Below are positions 24,531 to 33,721 of a stretch of DNA of 64,000 bases, one piece after another; within the stretch, counting starts at the first letter, position 1, and each line of letters opens with the position of its first letter. The notes under the pieces were generated by a model, which did not search any database, was not told the origin of the DNA, and worked only from the letters and a program-made list of their open reading frames with translations. Position numbers and translations under genes: made by a program. This DNA comes from Lachnospiraceae bacterium MC2017. GTDB lineage: Bacteria; Bacillota; Clostridia; Lachnospirales; Lachnospiraceae. The DNA lies in contig KL370803.1 of the NCBI GenBank assembly GCA_000701625.1, positions 127,206-191,205 on the forward strand, read 5' to 3'.

Positions 24531-25739
24531 CTACGCCAACTTAAACATCTTCTCCAACTCAACTGCGCGGTGCTGCCAGGTATGCGCTTTCTTAGATTCT
24601 TCGTACCCTGCAAGTGCAATGTCCTTTGCTTCTGCAGGGTGATCCATGATCCAGGCATACCGCTCAACGAGCTTATCTATATTTTTTAAGTCATAAAAGA
24701 CTATATCTTTTCCGTCTACAAAGTAATCATCCAGAGCTCTTGAATGATCGGATAGAGATATCGCTCCGTTCAGCATAGTATTAAATACTCTGTCATGGGC
24801 TCCGTCCTTAAACCAGGGCATCACATTTAGAGAAACCCTCGCCTGAGCGATGGCTTCCAGACATTTTAGGGAATTGACATTTCCCTTATTTATGATATTT
24901 TCCGGATGTTTGCATGGCAGATCTTCGTATCCGGCACCATAAACTGTGATCTTGTATCCGGCATCGGCAATAGCTGCTACCGCCTGCCCGCGAAACTGGT
25001 GCCGTATCTGCAGATCCAGAAAGATCATGTTTTCAAAGCAGTCTCGCAGGTATTCGTCCGTAACCTTATCTCCAAAAACTTCACGAATACGCTTCTCAGC
25101 GTGATCTTCCAGTGTTTCATCGGGATTTTCTCTAAGTTCTCTGAAAAGTGAGTGATAGAAATCAATTACAGGCTTATCGCAGCCTTTCAAAAACTTCTCG
25201 TAGCTTTCCGGCAGGATGTAATTTCCGGTAAAAATAATGTCATCCGGGCGCTTTTCGTACGGGATCAGGTCATCTGCCGAAAGTTCCCACTGCATTTTTC
25301 CACTGTCAGCGCCAAGCTGAGTACCTGCAAGTTCCATATAATGATCAGAATCAATGTGAGGGAAATATCTCTTCATATATCGCATATGATTGCGGTCTAT
25401 GCAGAGCTGGACATATTGGGGAGGGATATGAAGAAATTCCTGGTGATAATAGTAGGGGTGATCCACGATCATATTAAAATAAGGAATGCCTGTTTTCTTT
25501 AACCAGACCGGATCCCTGCCCTTGCAAAGACACGGATCGTTGATCATTCCGTTAAAATTGAACGCGAAAACAACAGTATTTCCGGGTTCTACGAAATTTT
25601 CAAGCTTGCTGTAACTCATGAAAGGCTCATTACAGTCATAAATATAGACTTCATGTCCCATATTCTCAAAAGCATATGCCAATTCATAAGAAAAAAATTC
25701 CTGACTCTCTACAGTATTCTTAAATAATACGATCTTCAT
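24531..25739 (-). CDS. CgeB-like glycosyltransferase
   Basis: Encodes 402 residues read from 25739 with GGGGG about 8 nt before the ATG. The N-terminal half resembles DUF3880 (NTVVFAFNFNGMINDPC...GIPYFNMIVDHPYYY). The C-terminal half carries the CgeB-type glycosyltransferase motif VSLNVMPWFKDGAHDRVFNTMLNGAISLSDHS, with the conserved glutamate-equivalent region replaced as is usual in this family. CgeB proteins act in spore-surface maturation; relatives modify surface glycans or flagellin in Clostridia. No signal peptide or membrane segment, so cytosolic. It is the only long minus-strand gene apart from lexA and marks the boundary between the island and core genome. Confidence 0.75.
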   Translation of the reverse strand: MKIVLFKNTVESQEFFSYELAYAFENMGHEVYIYDCNEPFMSYSKLENFVEPGNTVVFAFNFNGMINDPCLCKGRDPVWLKKTGIPYFNMIVDHPYYYHQEFLHIPPQYVQLCIDRNHMRYMKRYFPHIDSDHYMELAGTQLGADSGKMQWELSADDLIPYEKRPDDIIFTGNYILPESYEKFLKGCDKPVIDFYHSLFRELRENPDETLEDHAEKRIREVFGDKVTDEYLRDCFENMIFLDLQIRHQFRGQAVAAIADAGYKITVYGAGYEDLPCKHPENIINKGNVNSLKCLEAIAQARVSLNVMPWFKDGAHDRVFNTMLNGAISLSDHSRALDDYFVDGKDIVFYDLKNIDKLVERYAWIMDHPAEAKDIALAGYEESKKAHTWQHRAVELEKMFKLA

Positions 25740-25834
25740 GATTTTTCCCCCTGCATTTACTCTCTGATAACTACATCGTCAAAGTACAAAAAATTCAACA
25801 TGAAAATCGGTCAAAAAAATTTTAAAAATTTCTG

Positions 25835-25848
25835 CGAATATACGTTCG
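25835..25848 (+). promoter_or_regulatory. Candidate LexA box upstream of parE-like gene
   Basis: CGAATATACGTTCG differs at one arm base from the Gram-positive LexA consensus CGAAC-N4-GTTCG. It lies 112 bp upstream of the start codon and 16 bp before a TTGACG (25865-25870) that may be the -35 element. A single site, so moderate support. Confidence 0.45.
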
Positions 25849-25959
25849 TAAAATCCTTGTTTTTTTGACGCTGTTATGTTATTGTAAACCATACTGGCAA
25901 AAATCAAGGTGTGAGATTTTGCCCATTTGTATCTAAAAATTATCGGAGTGAGTACATTT

Positions 25960-27882
25960 ATGGAAGAAAAAGAAAACTATGGCGCCAGTTCGATCCAGGT
26001 CTTAGAAGGACTCGAACCCGTCCGGCTGCGTCCGGGCATGTACATCGGCAGTACAGGTGTCAGAGGATTAAATCACCTTATATATGAAATAGTTGACAAC
26101 TCTGTCGATGAGCATCTGGCAGGCTTTTGCAGCAATATCTGGGTAACACTTAACGAAGACGGATCCGCTACGGTAACGGATGATGGCCGAGGAATCCCGG
26201 TTGGTATGCATGAAAAGGGCGTATCTGCAGAACGAGTAGTTCTAACAACTCTCCATGCCGGCGGTAAATTTGATGACACCGTATATAAGACAAGCGGTGG
26301 TCTGCACGGTGTTGGTTCGTCCGTTGTAAATGCCCTTTCATCATGGCTGGATATCAATGTCAGCAGAGAAGGTCTCATTCATCACGACAGATACGAAAAG
26401 GGACGTCCTGTAGTAGAGCTTATAAATGGACTCCTGCCTACTGTCGGACGTACCAGAAAGACCGGTACAAGCATCAGTTTTCTCCCTGATCCGGAGATAT
26501 TTGATACGACACGTTTCAAGGCTGATGATATCAAGAGCCGTCTCCACGAGACAGCATACCTTAATCCAAACCTTCAGATCCACTACGAGGACAAACGTCC
26601 CGGAACTGAGGAAACACAGGATTTCCACGAACCTGACGGAATAAACGGCTTCGTTCGTGATATGAACGAGAATAAAGAAATTCTGACTCCTGTTATCTAC
26701 TTTAAGGGCGAATCCGAAGGAATACAGGTTGAATGTGCTTTCCAGTACGTAAATGAGTTTCATGAGGATGTTCTCGGATTTTGTAACAATATCTACAACT
26801 CCGAGGGTGGTACACATATTACAGGCTTCAAATCAACCTTTACCACCATCATGAACAGTTACGCCCGTGAGATCGGTGTCCTTAAAGAAAAGGATTCTAA
26901 CTTCAACGGCGCTGATATCCGAAACGGCATGACCGGTATCATATCCGTAAAGCATCCGGATCCGAGATTTGAAGGTCAGACTAAGACAAAGCTCGATAAT
27001 CAGGATGCATCACGTGCTGTTGGTAAGGTCACAAACGAAGAGATACAGCTTTACTTTGACCGTAACCTTGATGTATTAAAAACAGTTATCGGATGCGCTG
27101 AAAAAGCCGCAAAGATACGTAAATCAGAGGAAAGGGCAAAGACAAACCTCTTAACAAAGCAGAAATATTCCTTTGACTCAAACGGAAAGCTCGCTAACTG
27201 CGTAAGTAAAGACGCTTCCAAATGCGAGATCTTCATCGTAGAGGGAGATTCCGCCGGTGGTTCTGCAAAGACTGCACGTAACAGGATGTATCAGGCTATC
27301 CTTCCTATCCGAGGAAAGATCCTTAATGTAGAAAAGGCATCCATTGATAAAGTTCTTGCAAACGCAGAGATAAAAGCCATGATAAATGCGTTTGGCTGCG
27401 GTTTTTCAGAAGGATATGGTCAGGACTTTGATATTACAAAGTTAAGATATGACAAGATCATCATCATGGCAGATGCCGACGTTGACGGTGCTCATATCGC
27501 TACACTGCTTTTGACACTGTTTTACCGCTTTATGCCTCAGCTTATTTTTGAAGGTCATGTTTATGTAGCTATGCCGCCTCTTTACAAGGCTCAGCCGTCA
27601 AGAGGAGAGGAAGAGTACCTGTACGATGACCATGCTCTCGCTGAGTATCGTAAAAAGCATAAGGGCAACTTTACCTTACAGAGATACAAGGGTCTTGGTG
27701 AGATGGACGCAGAGCAGCTGTGGGAAACGACACTTGATCCGGAGCACAGGAGACTTAAGCAGGTAAGTATCGACGATGCCCGCATGGCATCCAGTACGAC
27801 GGCACTTCTCATGGGTAATGATGTACCGCCGAGAAAAGAATTTATCTATCAGCATGCACGTGATGCAGAGCTTGATATCTGA
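25960..27882 (+). CDS. parE: Type IIA topoisomerase subunit B (ParE/GyrB-like)
   Basis: Encodes about 640 residues. The GHKL ATPase motifs are EIVDNSVDEHLAG, DDGRGIPVG and GGLHGVGSSVVNALS. The C-terminal TOPRIM domain has EGDSAGGSAK and MADADVDGAH. The start at 25960 is chosen because CGGAGTGAG precedes it; the protein then begins MEEKENYGASSIQVLEGLEPVR, as in the family. With the next gene it forms a topoisomerase that decatenates or relaxes DNA. Placement away from dnaA/recF, and a partner lacking an obvious GyrA-box, favour topoisomerase IV or a second gyrase-like pair over housekeeping gyrase; this assignment is moderate. A candidate LexA box lies upstream. Confidence 0.85.
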   Translation: MEEKENYGASSIQVLEGLEPVRLRPGMYIGSTGVRGLNHLIYEIVDNSVDEHLAGFCSNIWVTLNEDGSATVTDDGRGIPVGMHEKGVSAERVVLTTLHAGGKFDDTVYKTSGGLHGVGSSVVNALSSWLDINVSREGLIHHDRYEKGRPVVELINGLLPTVGRTRKTGTSISFLPDPEIFDTTRFKADDIKSRLHETAYLNPNLQIHYEDKRPGTEETQDFHEPDGINGFVRDMNENKEILTPVIYFKGESEGIQVECAFQYVNEFHEDVLGFCNNIYNSEGGTHITGFKSTFTTIMNSYAREIGVLKEKDSNFNGADIRNGMTGIISVKHPDPRFEGQTKTKLDNQDASRAVGKVTNEEIQLYFDRNLDVLKTVIGCAEKAAKIRKSEERAKTNLLTKQKYSFDSNGKLANCVSKDASKCEIFIVEGDSAGGSAKTARNRMYQAILPIRGKILNVEKASIDKVLANAEIKAMINAFGCGFSEGYGQDFDITKLRYDKIIIMADADVDGAHIATLLLTLFYRFMPQLIFEGHVYVAMPPLYKAQPSRGEEEYLYDDHALAEYRKKHKGNFTLQRYKGLGEMDAEQLWETTLDPEHRRLKQVSIDDARMASSTTALLMGNDVPPRKEFIYQHARDAELDI

Positions 27883-27890
27883 TACAAATA

Positions 27891-27965
27891 TGATGTCAGG
27901 GTCCCAAGGTCTCAATCCTCTTTGTGCAAGCACAATCGGATTTTGACCTTTTGACCCTGACATCA
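27891..27965 (+). repeat. 75-nt nested inverted repeat between parE and parC
   Basis: The outer arms TGATGTCAGGGTC / GACCCTGACATCA are exact complements. Inside, AAGGTC/GACCTT, AATCC/GGATT and TTGTGC/GCACAA pair in nested order around an AA loop, with only 2-3-nt mismatched bulges between. No T-run follows. This would form one long hairpin in the parE-parC transcript. Confidence 0.7.
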
Positions 27966-27993
27966 CAAATATAAATAACGGAGTGCAGATAAA

Positions 27994-30246
27994 ATGCCAT
28001 CAAATACAGAAGAATATATTATTAGTACCGAATATAGCGACATTATGCAGCAGAACTATATCGACTACGCTATGTCGGTCATTGTTTCAAGAGCGCTGCC
28101 TGATATACGTGATGGACTGAAACCGGTTCAGCGTCGTACCCTTTATGATATGAGCGAACTCGGTATCAGACACGACCGTCCATACCGTAAGTGTGCCCGT
28201 ATCGTCGGCGATACCATGGGTAAATATCATCCTCACGGTGACAGTTCCATCTATGATTCTCTTGTAGTAATGGCGCAGGATTTCAAAAAGGGACTTGCAC
28301 TGGTCGATGGTCACGGAAACTTTGGTTCCATCGAAGGTGATGGCGCTGCGGCCATGCGATACACCGAGGCAAGACTGCAGAAGATCACAGAAGAAGCATT
28401 TTTGGCTGATCTGGATAAAGACACTGTCAATTTTGTTCCTAATTTCGATGAGACAGAGAAAGAACCTTCCGTTCTTCCTGTACGTGTTCCTAATTTCCTG
28501 ATCAACGGTTCTGAGGGTATCGCAGTTGGTATGGCTACATCCACACCACCGCACAATATTTCTGAAGTAATAGAGGCTGAAAAGGCCTATATGAAGAACC
28601 GCGACATTACTACTGAAGAACTCATGCAGATAATGCCCGGTCCGGATTTCCCTACAGGCGGAATCGTTGTAAATAAGGACGATCTTCAGAAAATCTATGA
28701 GACAGGAGAGGGAAAGATCCGAATCCGCGGTCGGGTAGAAGTGGAACCCTTAAAGGGCGGAAAGAAAAATCTCGTCATCACAGAGATCCCTTATACCATG
28801 ATCGGTGCAGGTATCGGAAAATTCATGTCTGATGTCGCAGGACTCGTTGAATCGAAAAAGACTACAGATATCACCGATATCTCAAACCAGTCCAATAAAG
28901 ACGGTATCCGTATCGTAATAGAGTTAAAAAAGGATGCTGATGTAGAAAACATCAAAAACCTGCTCTACACAAAGACAAAGCTTGAGGATACTTTCGGCGT
29001 AAATATGCTTGCTGTAGTAAACAGCCGTCCGGAAACACTGGGACTTCGCCAGATCCTTGCTAACCATGTCGGTTTCCTTTATGAAGTAAATACCAGAAAA
29101 TACACCACACTCCTTTCGAAAGAGAGAGAAAAGAGTGAAGTTCAGGAAGGTCTCATCCGTGCCTGCGACTGCATCGACCTTATAATCGCGATCCTTCGCG
29201 GTTCAAAGAGCAGAGCTCAGGCTATGGATTGTCTTGTAAAGGGCATCACGGAAGGTATTTATTTTAAACATCCGGAAGATAAAAAAGATGCAGCCGAGCT
29301 TAAATTTACAGAGCGTCAGGCAACAGCCATTCTGGACATGCGCCTTTACAAGCTGATAGGTCTCGAGATCGATCAGCTGAAAAAAGAGCACGATGAAACT
29401 CTTAAGAAAATAGCAGATTATCAGACTCTTCTTTCTGATCCTAAGGCAATGGGCAAGGCTATCATGAAAGACCTCGATCGCTACAAGAAAGAGTTTGGAC
29501 GTGAGAGAAGAACATCTATCGAAAACGCAAAGGCAACAGTATTTGAAGAAAAGCCTATTGAAGAAATGGATGTATGGTTCCTGATGGACCGCTTTGGTTA
29601 TGCAAAGCTCATAGATACCAACACCTATGAAAGAAACAAGGAAACTGTGCTTTCCGAAAACCGCTTTGTGATCCCTGTAAAGAATACCGGCAGGATCGGT
29701 CTTTTCACCACCGACGGTACTTTCCACGTTGTAAAATGTCAGGATCTTCCGTTCGGCAGACTGCGTGATAAGGGAACACCTATCGACAACATCAGTAATT
29801 TCGACAGTTCAAAGGAGAATTATATCCTTGTTGATTCTCTTGAACACATCATCCATTCAAAGCTTCTTTTCATGACAAAGAATGCTATGGCAAAGATGGT
29901 TGACGGTTCTGAATTTGATGTCCTTAAGAGGACTGTAGCTGCTACAAAGCTTTCCGACGGAGATGAGCTGCTGCTCTTAAAACCTGTAACTGATGAGACA
30001 CGCCAGATCCTCCTTCAGACTGAACACGGCTTCTTCCTTCGTTTCAACCTTGACGAGATTCCGGAAAAGAAGAAGATTGCAGTGGGTGTACGATGCATGA
30101 AGCTTGAAAAGGACGATAGTCTTGAGGAAGCGTATCTCATGAATTATGCAGACGAGCGCACGATCGATTACAAGGGTCAGGAAATGCCTATGACTTACGT
30201 AAAAACTGCTCACAGGGATACCAAAGGAACCAAAATCAGAGTATAA
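27994..30246 (+). CDS. parC: Type IIA topoisomerase subunit A (ParC/GyrA-like)
   Basis: Encodes 750 residues. The breakage-reunion domain is clear: YAMSVIVSRALPDIRDGLKPVQ, the quinolone-resistance region YHPHGDSSIYDSLV with Ser and Asp at the two positions linked to resistance (sensitive type), and AAAMRYTEARL with the catalytic tyrosine near residue 121. The C-terminal beta-pinwheel is short, and no QRRGG(R/K)G GyrA-box was found, which argues against a supercoiling gyrase and for a topoisomerase-IV-like role. It starts 111 bp after the B subunit, across a long hairpin. Annotation pipelines often call this pair gyrase. Confidence 0.83.
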   Translation: MPSNTEEYIISTEYSDIMQQNYIDYAMSVIVSRALPDIRDGLKPVQRRTLYDMSELGIRHDRPYRKCARIVGDTMGKYHPHGDSSIYDSLVVMAQDFKKGLALVDGHGNFGSIEGDGAAAMRYTEARLQKITEEAFLADLDKDTVNFVPNFDETEKEPSVLPVRVPNFLINGSEGIAVGMATSTPPHNISEVIEAEKAYMKNRDITTEELMQIMPGPDFPTGGIVVNKDDLQKIYETGEGKIRIRGRVEVEPLKGGKKNLVITEIPYTMIGAGIGKFMSDVAGLVESKKTTDITDISNQSNKDGIRIVIELKKDADVENIKNLLYTKTKLEDTFGVNMLAVVNSRPETLGLRQILANHVGFLYEVNTRKYTTLLSKEREKSEVQEGLIRACDCIDLIIAILRGSKSRAQAMDCLVKGITEGIYFKHPEDKKDAAELKFTERQATAILDMRLYKLIGLEIDQLKKEHDETLKKIADYQTLLSDPKAMGKAIMKDLDRYKKEFGRERRTSIENAKATVFEEKPIEEMDVWFLMDRFGYAKLIDTNTYERNKETVLSENRFVIPVKNTGRIGLFTTDGTFHVVKCQDLPFGRLRDKGTPIDNISNFDSSKENYILVDSLEHIIHSKLLFMTKNAMAKMVDGSEFDVLKRTVAATKLSDGDELLLLKPVTDETRQILLQTEHGFFLRFNLDEIPEKKKIAVGVRCMKLEKDDSLEEAYLMNYADERTIDYKGQEMPMTYVKTAHRDTKGTKIRV

Positions 30247-30268
30247 TCGTTATTGTTAAATTTTTATC

Positions 30269-30310
30269 CATGATGACAGGGGCAAAACTACATTTGTCCC
30301 TTACATCATG
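30269..30310 (+). repeat. Hairpin between parC and rsmD
   Basis: CATGATG-AC-AGGGGCAAA / TTTGTCCCT-TA-CATCATG pairs over 16 bp with one G-T and one 2-nt internal loop. The sequence of the outer arm (GATGACAGGGGC) resembles that of the parE-parC hairpin (GATGTCAGGGTC), so the two may be related intergenic elements. There is no T-tract. Confidence 0.6.
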
Positions 30311-30335
30311 TACAAACAGAAATGAGAGTAGAAAT

Positions 30336-30890
30336 ATGAGAGTTATTGCAGGCACTGCCAGACGTCTGAGGCTCAAGACGCTGGATAGCATGGACACACG
30401 TCCGACCCAGGACATTATAAAAGAGACACTTTTTAACGTTATTCAGGTAGATGTGCCCGGAAGCCGTTTCCTCGACCTTTTTGCAGGAAGCGGAGCTATC
30501 GGTATCGAGGCTCTTTCAAGAGGTGCAGAAGAGGCTGTATTCATCGAGAACAACCGTAAGGCTGTATCTATCATCAATGAAAATCTGGCATTTACCCATC
30601 TCGCAGACCGTGCAGAAGTCATCACCGGTGATGTAATGATCGGCATGCAGCAGATCGAGAAAAAGGGAGTATTCCATATAATCCATATGGATCCACCTTA
30701 TAATAAAGATCTGGAAAAGAACGTGCTGATGTACCTTAAAAATTCAAAGCTGGCTGATGAAGAAACACTTATCATCATCGAGGCATCACAGGAAACAGAT
30801 TTCAGCTACCTTGAGGAACTGGGTTATACGATCGTAAAAGATAAGATCTATCGTCATAATCGTCATCTTTTCCTTAAGAAAAAAGACTAA
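30336..30890 (+). CDS. rsmD: 16S rRNA (guanine966-N2)-methyltransferase RsmD
   Basis: Encodes 184 residues from the ATG at 30336 (MRVIAGTARRLRLK), the usual start for the family; the frame is open further upstream but runs through a hairpin. RsmD methylates G966 of 16S rRNA within the 30S subunit using S-adenosylmethionine. Visible motifs: RPTQDIIKETLFNVI, the SAM-binding FLDLFAGSGAIGIEALSRGA, and the catalytic motif IHMDPPYNKDL. The neighbour 22 bp downstream is coaD, the usual pairing in Firmicutes. Confidence 0.92.
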   Translation: MRVIAGTARRLRLKTLDSMDTRPTQDIIKETLFNVIQVDVPGSRFLDLFAGSGAIGIEALSRGAEEAVFIENNRKAVSIINENLAFTHLADRAEVITGDVMIGMQQIEKKGVFHIIHMDPPYNKDLEKNVLMYLKNSKLADEETLIIIEASQETDFSYLEELGYTIVKDKIYRHNRHLFLKKKD

Positions 30891-30912
30891 AAAGAAAGGC
30901 ACTTAGTAAAAA

Positions 30913-31425
30913 ATGGCTTGTGCGATCTATCCCGGATCCTTTGATCCGGTCACAAAAGGACACATTGATATTATCCGCAGAGCAGCAAAAATGTTTGACG
31001 TTCTGACTGTTGCTGTACTCAATAATTCCGAGAAAACTCCGTTGTTTTCTGTAGATGAACGTGTTAATATGTTACGTGAGGTTTGTAAGGAAATTCCTAA
31101 CGTAAAGGTTGATGCATTTTCCGGTCTTACTGCTGATTATGCAAAGCAGCAGGGCACTGATGTCATCATCCGTGGTCTCAGAGCTATCACTGATTTTGAA
31201 TATGAACTTCAGATGGCTCAGACAAACAGGAAGATCCTTCCGTCGGTTGATACCGTATTCTTAACAACCAGCCTTGAATATGCATATCTTTCCTCATCTA
31301 TCGTAAGAGAAGTAGCCGCATACGGCGGTGATATTCATGAATTTGTACCATCTTACGTTGCAAAAAAAGTTTATGCGAAATTGGAGACAAAAAAGCATGG
31401 CCAGTCAGGTAGAACATATCAGTAG
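30913..31425 (+). CDS. coaD: Phosphopantetheine adenylyltransferase
   Basis: Encodes 170 residues, close to the normal ~160. It transfers AMP from ATP to 4'-phosphopantetheine, the penultimate step of coenzyme A synthesis. Nucleotidyltransferase motifs are [16 protein letters not shown] at the N terminus and [16 protein letters not shown] near residue 130, with the substrate-binding [16 protein letters not shown] between. The next gene begins inside its last ten codons. Confidence 0.95.
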   Translation: MACAIYPGSFDPVTKGHIDIIRRAAKMFDVLTVAVLNNSEKTPLFSVDERVNMLREVCKEIPNVKVDAFSGLTADYAKQQGTDVIIRGLRAITDFEYELQMAQTNRKILPSVDTVFLTTSLEYAYLSSSIVREVAAYGGDIHEFVPSYVAKKVYAKLETKKHGQSGRTYQ

Positions 31426-32110
31426 GATCGAACAGATCATTGAAGAAATCGAAGATTATATTGAAGAGTGCAAATATGCAACTTTTTCCTCAAGAAATAT
31501 CCTTGTGGATAAAGAAGTATTTTTAGAGCTCCTTCATGATCTGAAGAAAAACACACCGGAAGAAATCAAGCGTTATCAGAAGGTGATCAGCAATAAAGAA
31601 GCTATCATGAATAACGCACAGCAAAAGGCAAATGAGCTTGTTGCTCAGGCGCAGACCTATTCTGATCAGATGATAAACAATCATGAGATCATGAAAAAGG
31701 CATATGAACAGGCTGATGAAGTAGTTACTCAGGCAAGACAGCAGGCACTTTCAATCCTAGAGACAGCAAATGCACAGGCTCAGGAAATTACGATGTCAGC
31801 TATTCAGTATACAGATGATTCGCTTGCTACTATTCAGAATCTGCTTTCACATTCTATTACTGAAACACAGGAACACGATGCAGCGTTTATCAATTCATTG
31901 AATCAGATGCTCATGACTGTAAACGCCAACCGTGCTGAGCTCCATCCGGAAGATGAGCTTGCACAGGATGAGGCAATTGCTGATCGTGCGGAAGCAGAAA
32001 AAGCGGCTCGCGGCTTTGATCTTTCCGAAACAGAAGCAGTTCAGGACGTTTCAGGAGCAGACACCACAAATGAAGTTGCCGGCGATGAAACTTTGAATAT
32101 AATCAGATAA
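31397..32110 (+). CDS. Coiled-coil protein (DivIVA/ATPase-like), unknown function
   Basis: Encodes 237 residues from the ATG at 31397, where TTGGAG lies 10 nt upstream; it overlaps the end of coaD by 29 nt. Residues 1-60 are acidic helix ([15 protein letters not shown]), residues 70-170 a long alanine/glutamine-rich coiled coil ([17 protein letters not shown]), and the C terminus is acidic and disordered. Lachnospiraceae genomes carry this gene next to coaD, usually annotated as 'ATPase', but no nucleotide-binding motif is visible. The coiled-coil style recalls DivIVA-type scaffold proteins. A terminator follows 10 bp after the stop. Confidence 0.65.
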   Translation: MASQVEHISRIEQIIEEIEDYIEECKYATFSSRNILVDKEVFLELLHDLKKNTPEEIKRYQKVISNKEAIMNNAQQKANELVAQAQTYSDQMINNHEIMKKAYEQADEVVTQARQQALSILETANAQAQEITMSAIQYTDDSLATIQNLLSHSITETQEHDAAFINSLNQMLMTVNANRAELHPEDELAQDEAIADRAEAEKAARGFDLSETEAVQDVSGADTTNEVAGDETLNIIR

Positions 32111-32119
32111 ATCTAATTT

Positions 32120-32150
32120 AGCCGTCATAGAAATATGACGGCTTTTATTT
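32120..32150 (+). terminator. Rho-independent terminator
   Basis: A 10-bp stem AGCCGTCATA / TATGACGGCT with GAAA loop, followed by TTTATTT. It ends the rsmD-coaD-coiled-coil transcript. Confidence 0.9.
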
Positions 32151-32216
32151 CTAAGACCATCAGATACCAATGATATTATGGCGATGACTGATGTGATCAT
32201 GTATGGGGGGATTTTC

Positions 32217-33683
32217 ATGAGTAAGGTACTTTCAGGTCTTGAACCTGCCAGGGTATTTCATTTTTTTGAGGAAATCTGTAATATTCCGCACGGTACGGGT
32301 AATACCGGAGCGCTTAGAGAATATATCACAGCTTTCGCAAGAGAAAAAGGACTGGAATCAAAGTCTGACGAAGCCGGAAATATTGTTATAAATGTACCGG
32401 CATCAAAGGGCGCAGAAAATGCAGCCACTGTGCTTCTCCAGGCTCATCTTGATATGGTTTGTGAGAAAAATGATGACAGCAGACACAATTTCCGAAACGA
32501 TCCCCTGGATCTCAGCGTTATGGATGATGATATATATGCAAGAGGAACAACTCTCGGTGCTGAAGGAGGAGCAGGTGTCGCAATATGCCTTGCACTTTTG
32601 GATTCACCGGAAATTGTACATCCTGAGCTCGAACTCGTCTTTACAGCAGACGAAGCTCTAAATATGAAAGGTGTACAGGCACTCGATATGTCTGATCTAC
32701 ACGCCAAACATATGATAGGCTTTGATTCCGATGATGACGGAACTATTCTCACAAGTTCAGCGGGTGTCCTTCTTGGCAATATGTATGTTCCTGTAAAATA
32801 TACGACGAAAAGCGGTCTTAAATATAAAATAATTGTTGGTGGACTGCATGGCGGTCATGCCGGAACAGCTATCGACTCTTATCAGGCAAATGCGAACATC
32901 ATTATGGGACGGCTTTTACATTTTCTTGGAAAAAGCGTTGATTTTCACATGACATTCCTATCCGGAGGACTTGCACAAAACGCTATACCGCGTGAAGCAG
33001 ATTGCCGGGTACTTATTGAAAAGAAAGATGCCGAGAAATTCGAAAGCCTGATCTCCGATTTTGAAAAAACTATTCAGAATGAGTATCGGGCAAATGAGCA
33101 TAATCTCATGATCTACAGCGATTTTCTGGAAGAAGTTGAAAATGAACCTGTTCTTTTCAAAAAGACTCAGGAACGCGTTATCTTTCTCTTAAATACTGTA
33201 CCTGACGGAGTTCAAAAGACCAGTCAGGAAGTAGACACAAAGGGAATGACCGAAACATCGATCAATGTATCGATGATGCGCTGTGGCGAATCAGAATTTT
33301 TCCTACAGGGATCCATCAGAAGCTCAATATCATCTGCGAAATATGCTCTTTCAGAGAAACTTCGCTACCTGACCGAGATGATCGGCGGACGCTACGAAGA
33401 AACAGGAGATTATCCTGCATGGGAGTATAACGAAAATTCTCATCTGATGGCAATCATGAAAGAGGAATATAAAAGGGAATTCGGAGACAGTCTTATAGTC
33501 AAAGGCGTACATGCAGGAAGAGAAGAAGGTGCCTTTTCCCAGGGTATTCCTGGCATAGATATCGCATCAATAGGTCCGGAAGTACAAAAAAGCCGTACTC
33601 CGGCCGAAAAACTGAGTATTTCATCAACTCTTCGTACCTGGAAGCTCCTGCAGTCTGTCCTTAAGCGGTTAGCATCCGAATAA
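32217..33683 (+). CDS. M20C dipeptidase (PepD)-like protein with altered metal ligands
   Basis: Encodes 488 residues from the ATG at 32217, 5 nt after GGGGGGA. The whole length follows aminoacyl-histidine dipeptidase (PepD, M20C), enzymes that cleave Xaa-His dipeptides with two zinc ions: opening LEPARVFHFFEEICNIPHGTG, QAHLDMVCEKN with the first His ligand, and IGFDSDDDG. However, the bridging Asp region reads GAEGGAGVA instead of GADNGIGVA, the catalytic Glu pair region reads TADEALNM instead of a clear EE, and the last His ligand (usually HSP/HTP) is Arg in KSRTPAEKL. The protein may be inactive or have changed chemistry. It stands in its own transcription unit after a terminator. Confidence 0.8.
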   Translation: MSKVLSGLEPARVFHFFEEICNIPHGTGNTGALREYITAFAREKGLESKSDEAGNIVINVPASKGAENAATVLLQAHLDMVCEKNDDSRHNFRNDPLDLSVMDDDIYARGTTLGAEGGAGVAICLALLDSPEIVHPELELVFTADEALNMKGVQALDMSDLHAKHMIGFDSDDDGTILTSSAGVLLGNMYVPVKYTTKSGLKYKIIVGGLHGGHAGTAIDSYQANANIIMGRLLHFLGKSVDFHMTFLSGGLAQNAIPREADCRVLIEKKDAEKFESLISDFEKTIQNEYRANEHNLMIYSDFLEEVENEPVLFKKTQERVIFLLNTVPDGVQKTSQEVDTKGMTETSINVSMMRCGESEFFLQGSIRSSISSAKYALSEKLRYLTEMIGGRYEETGDYPAWEYNENSHLMAIMKEEYKREFGDSLIVKGVHAGREEGAFSQGIPGIDIASIGPEVQKSRTPAEKLSISSTLRTWKLLQSVLKRLASE

Positions 33684-33721
33684 TCATCGAACAAATTAGT
33701 TTTAAAGGAATAAGTTTTATA

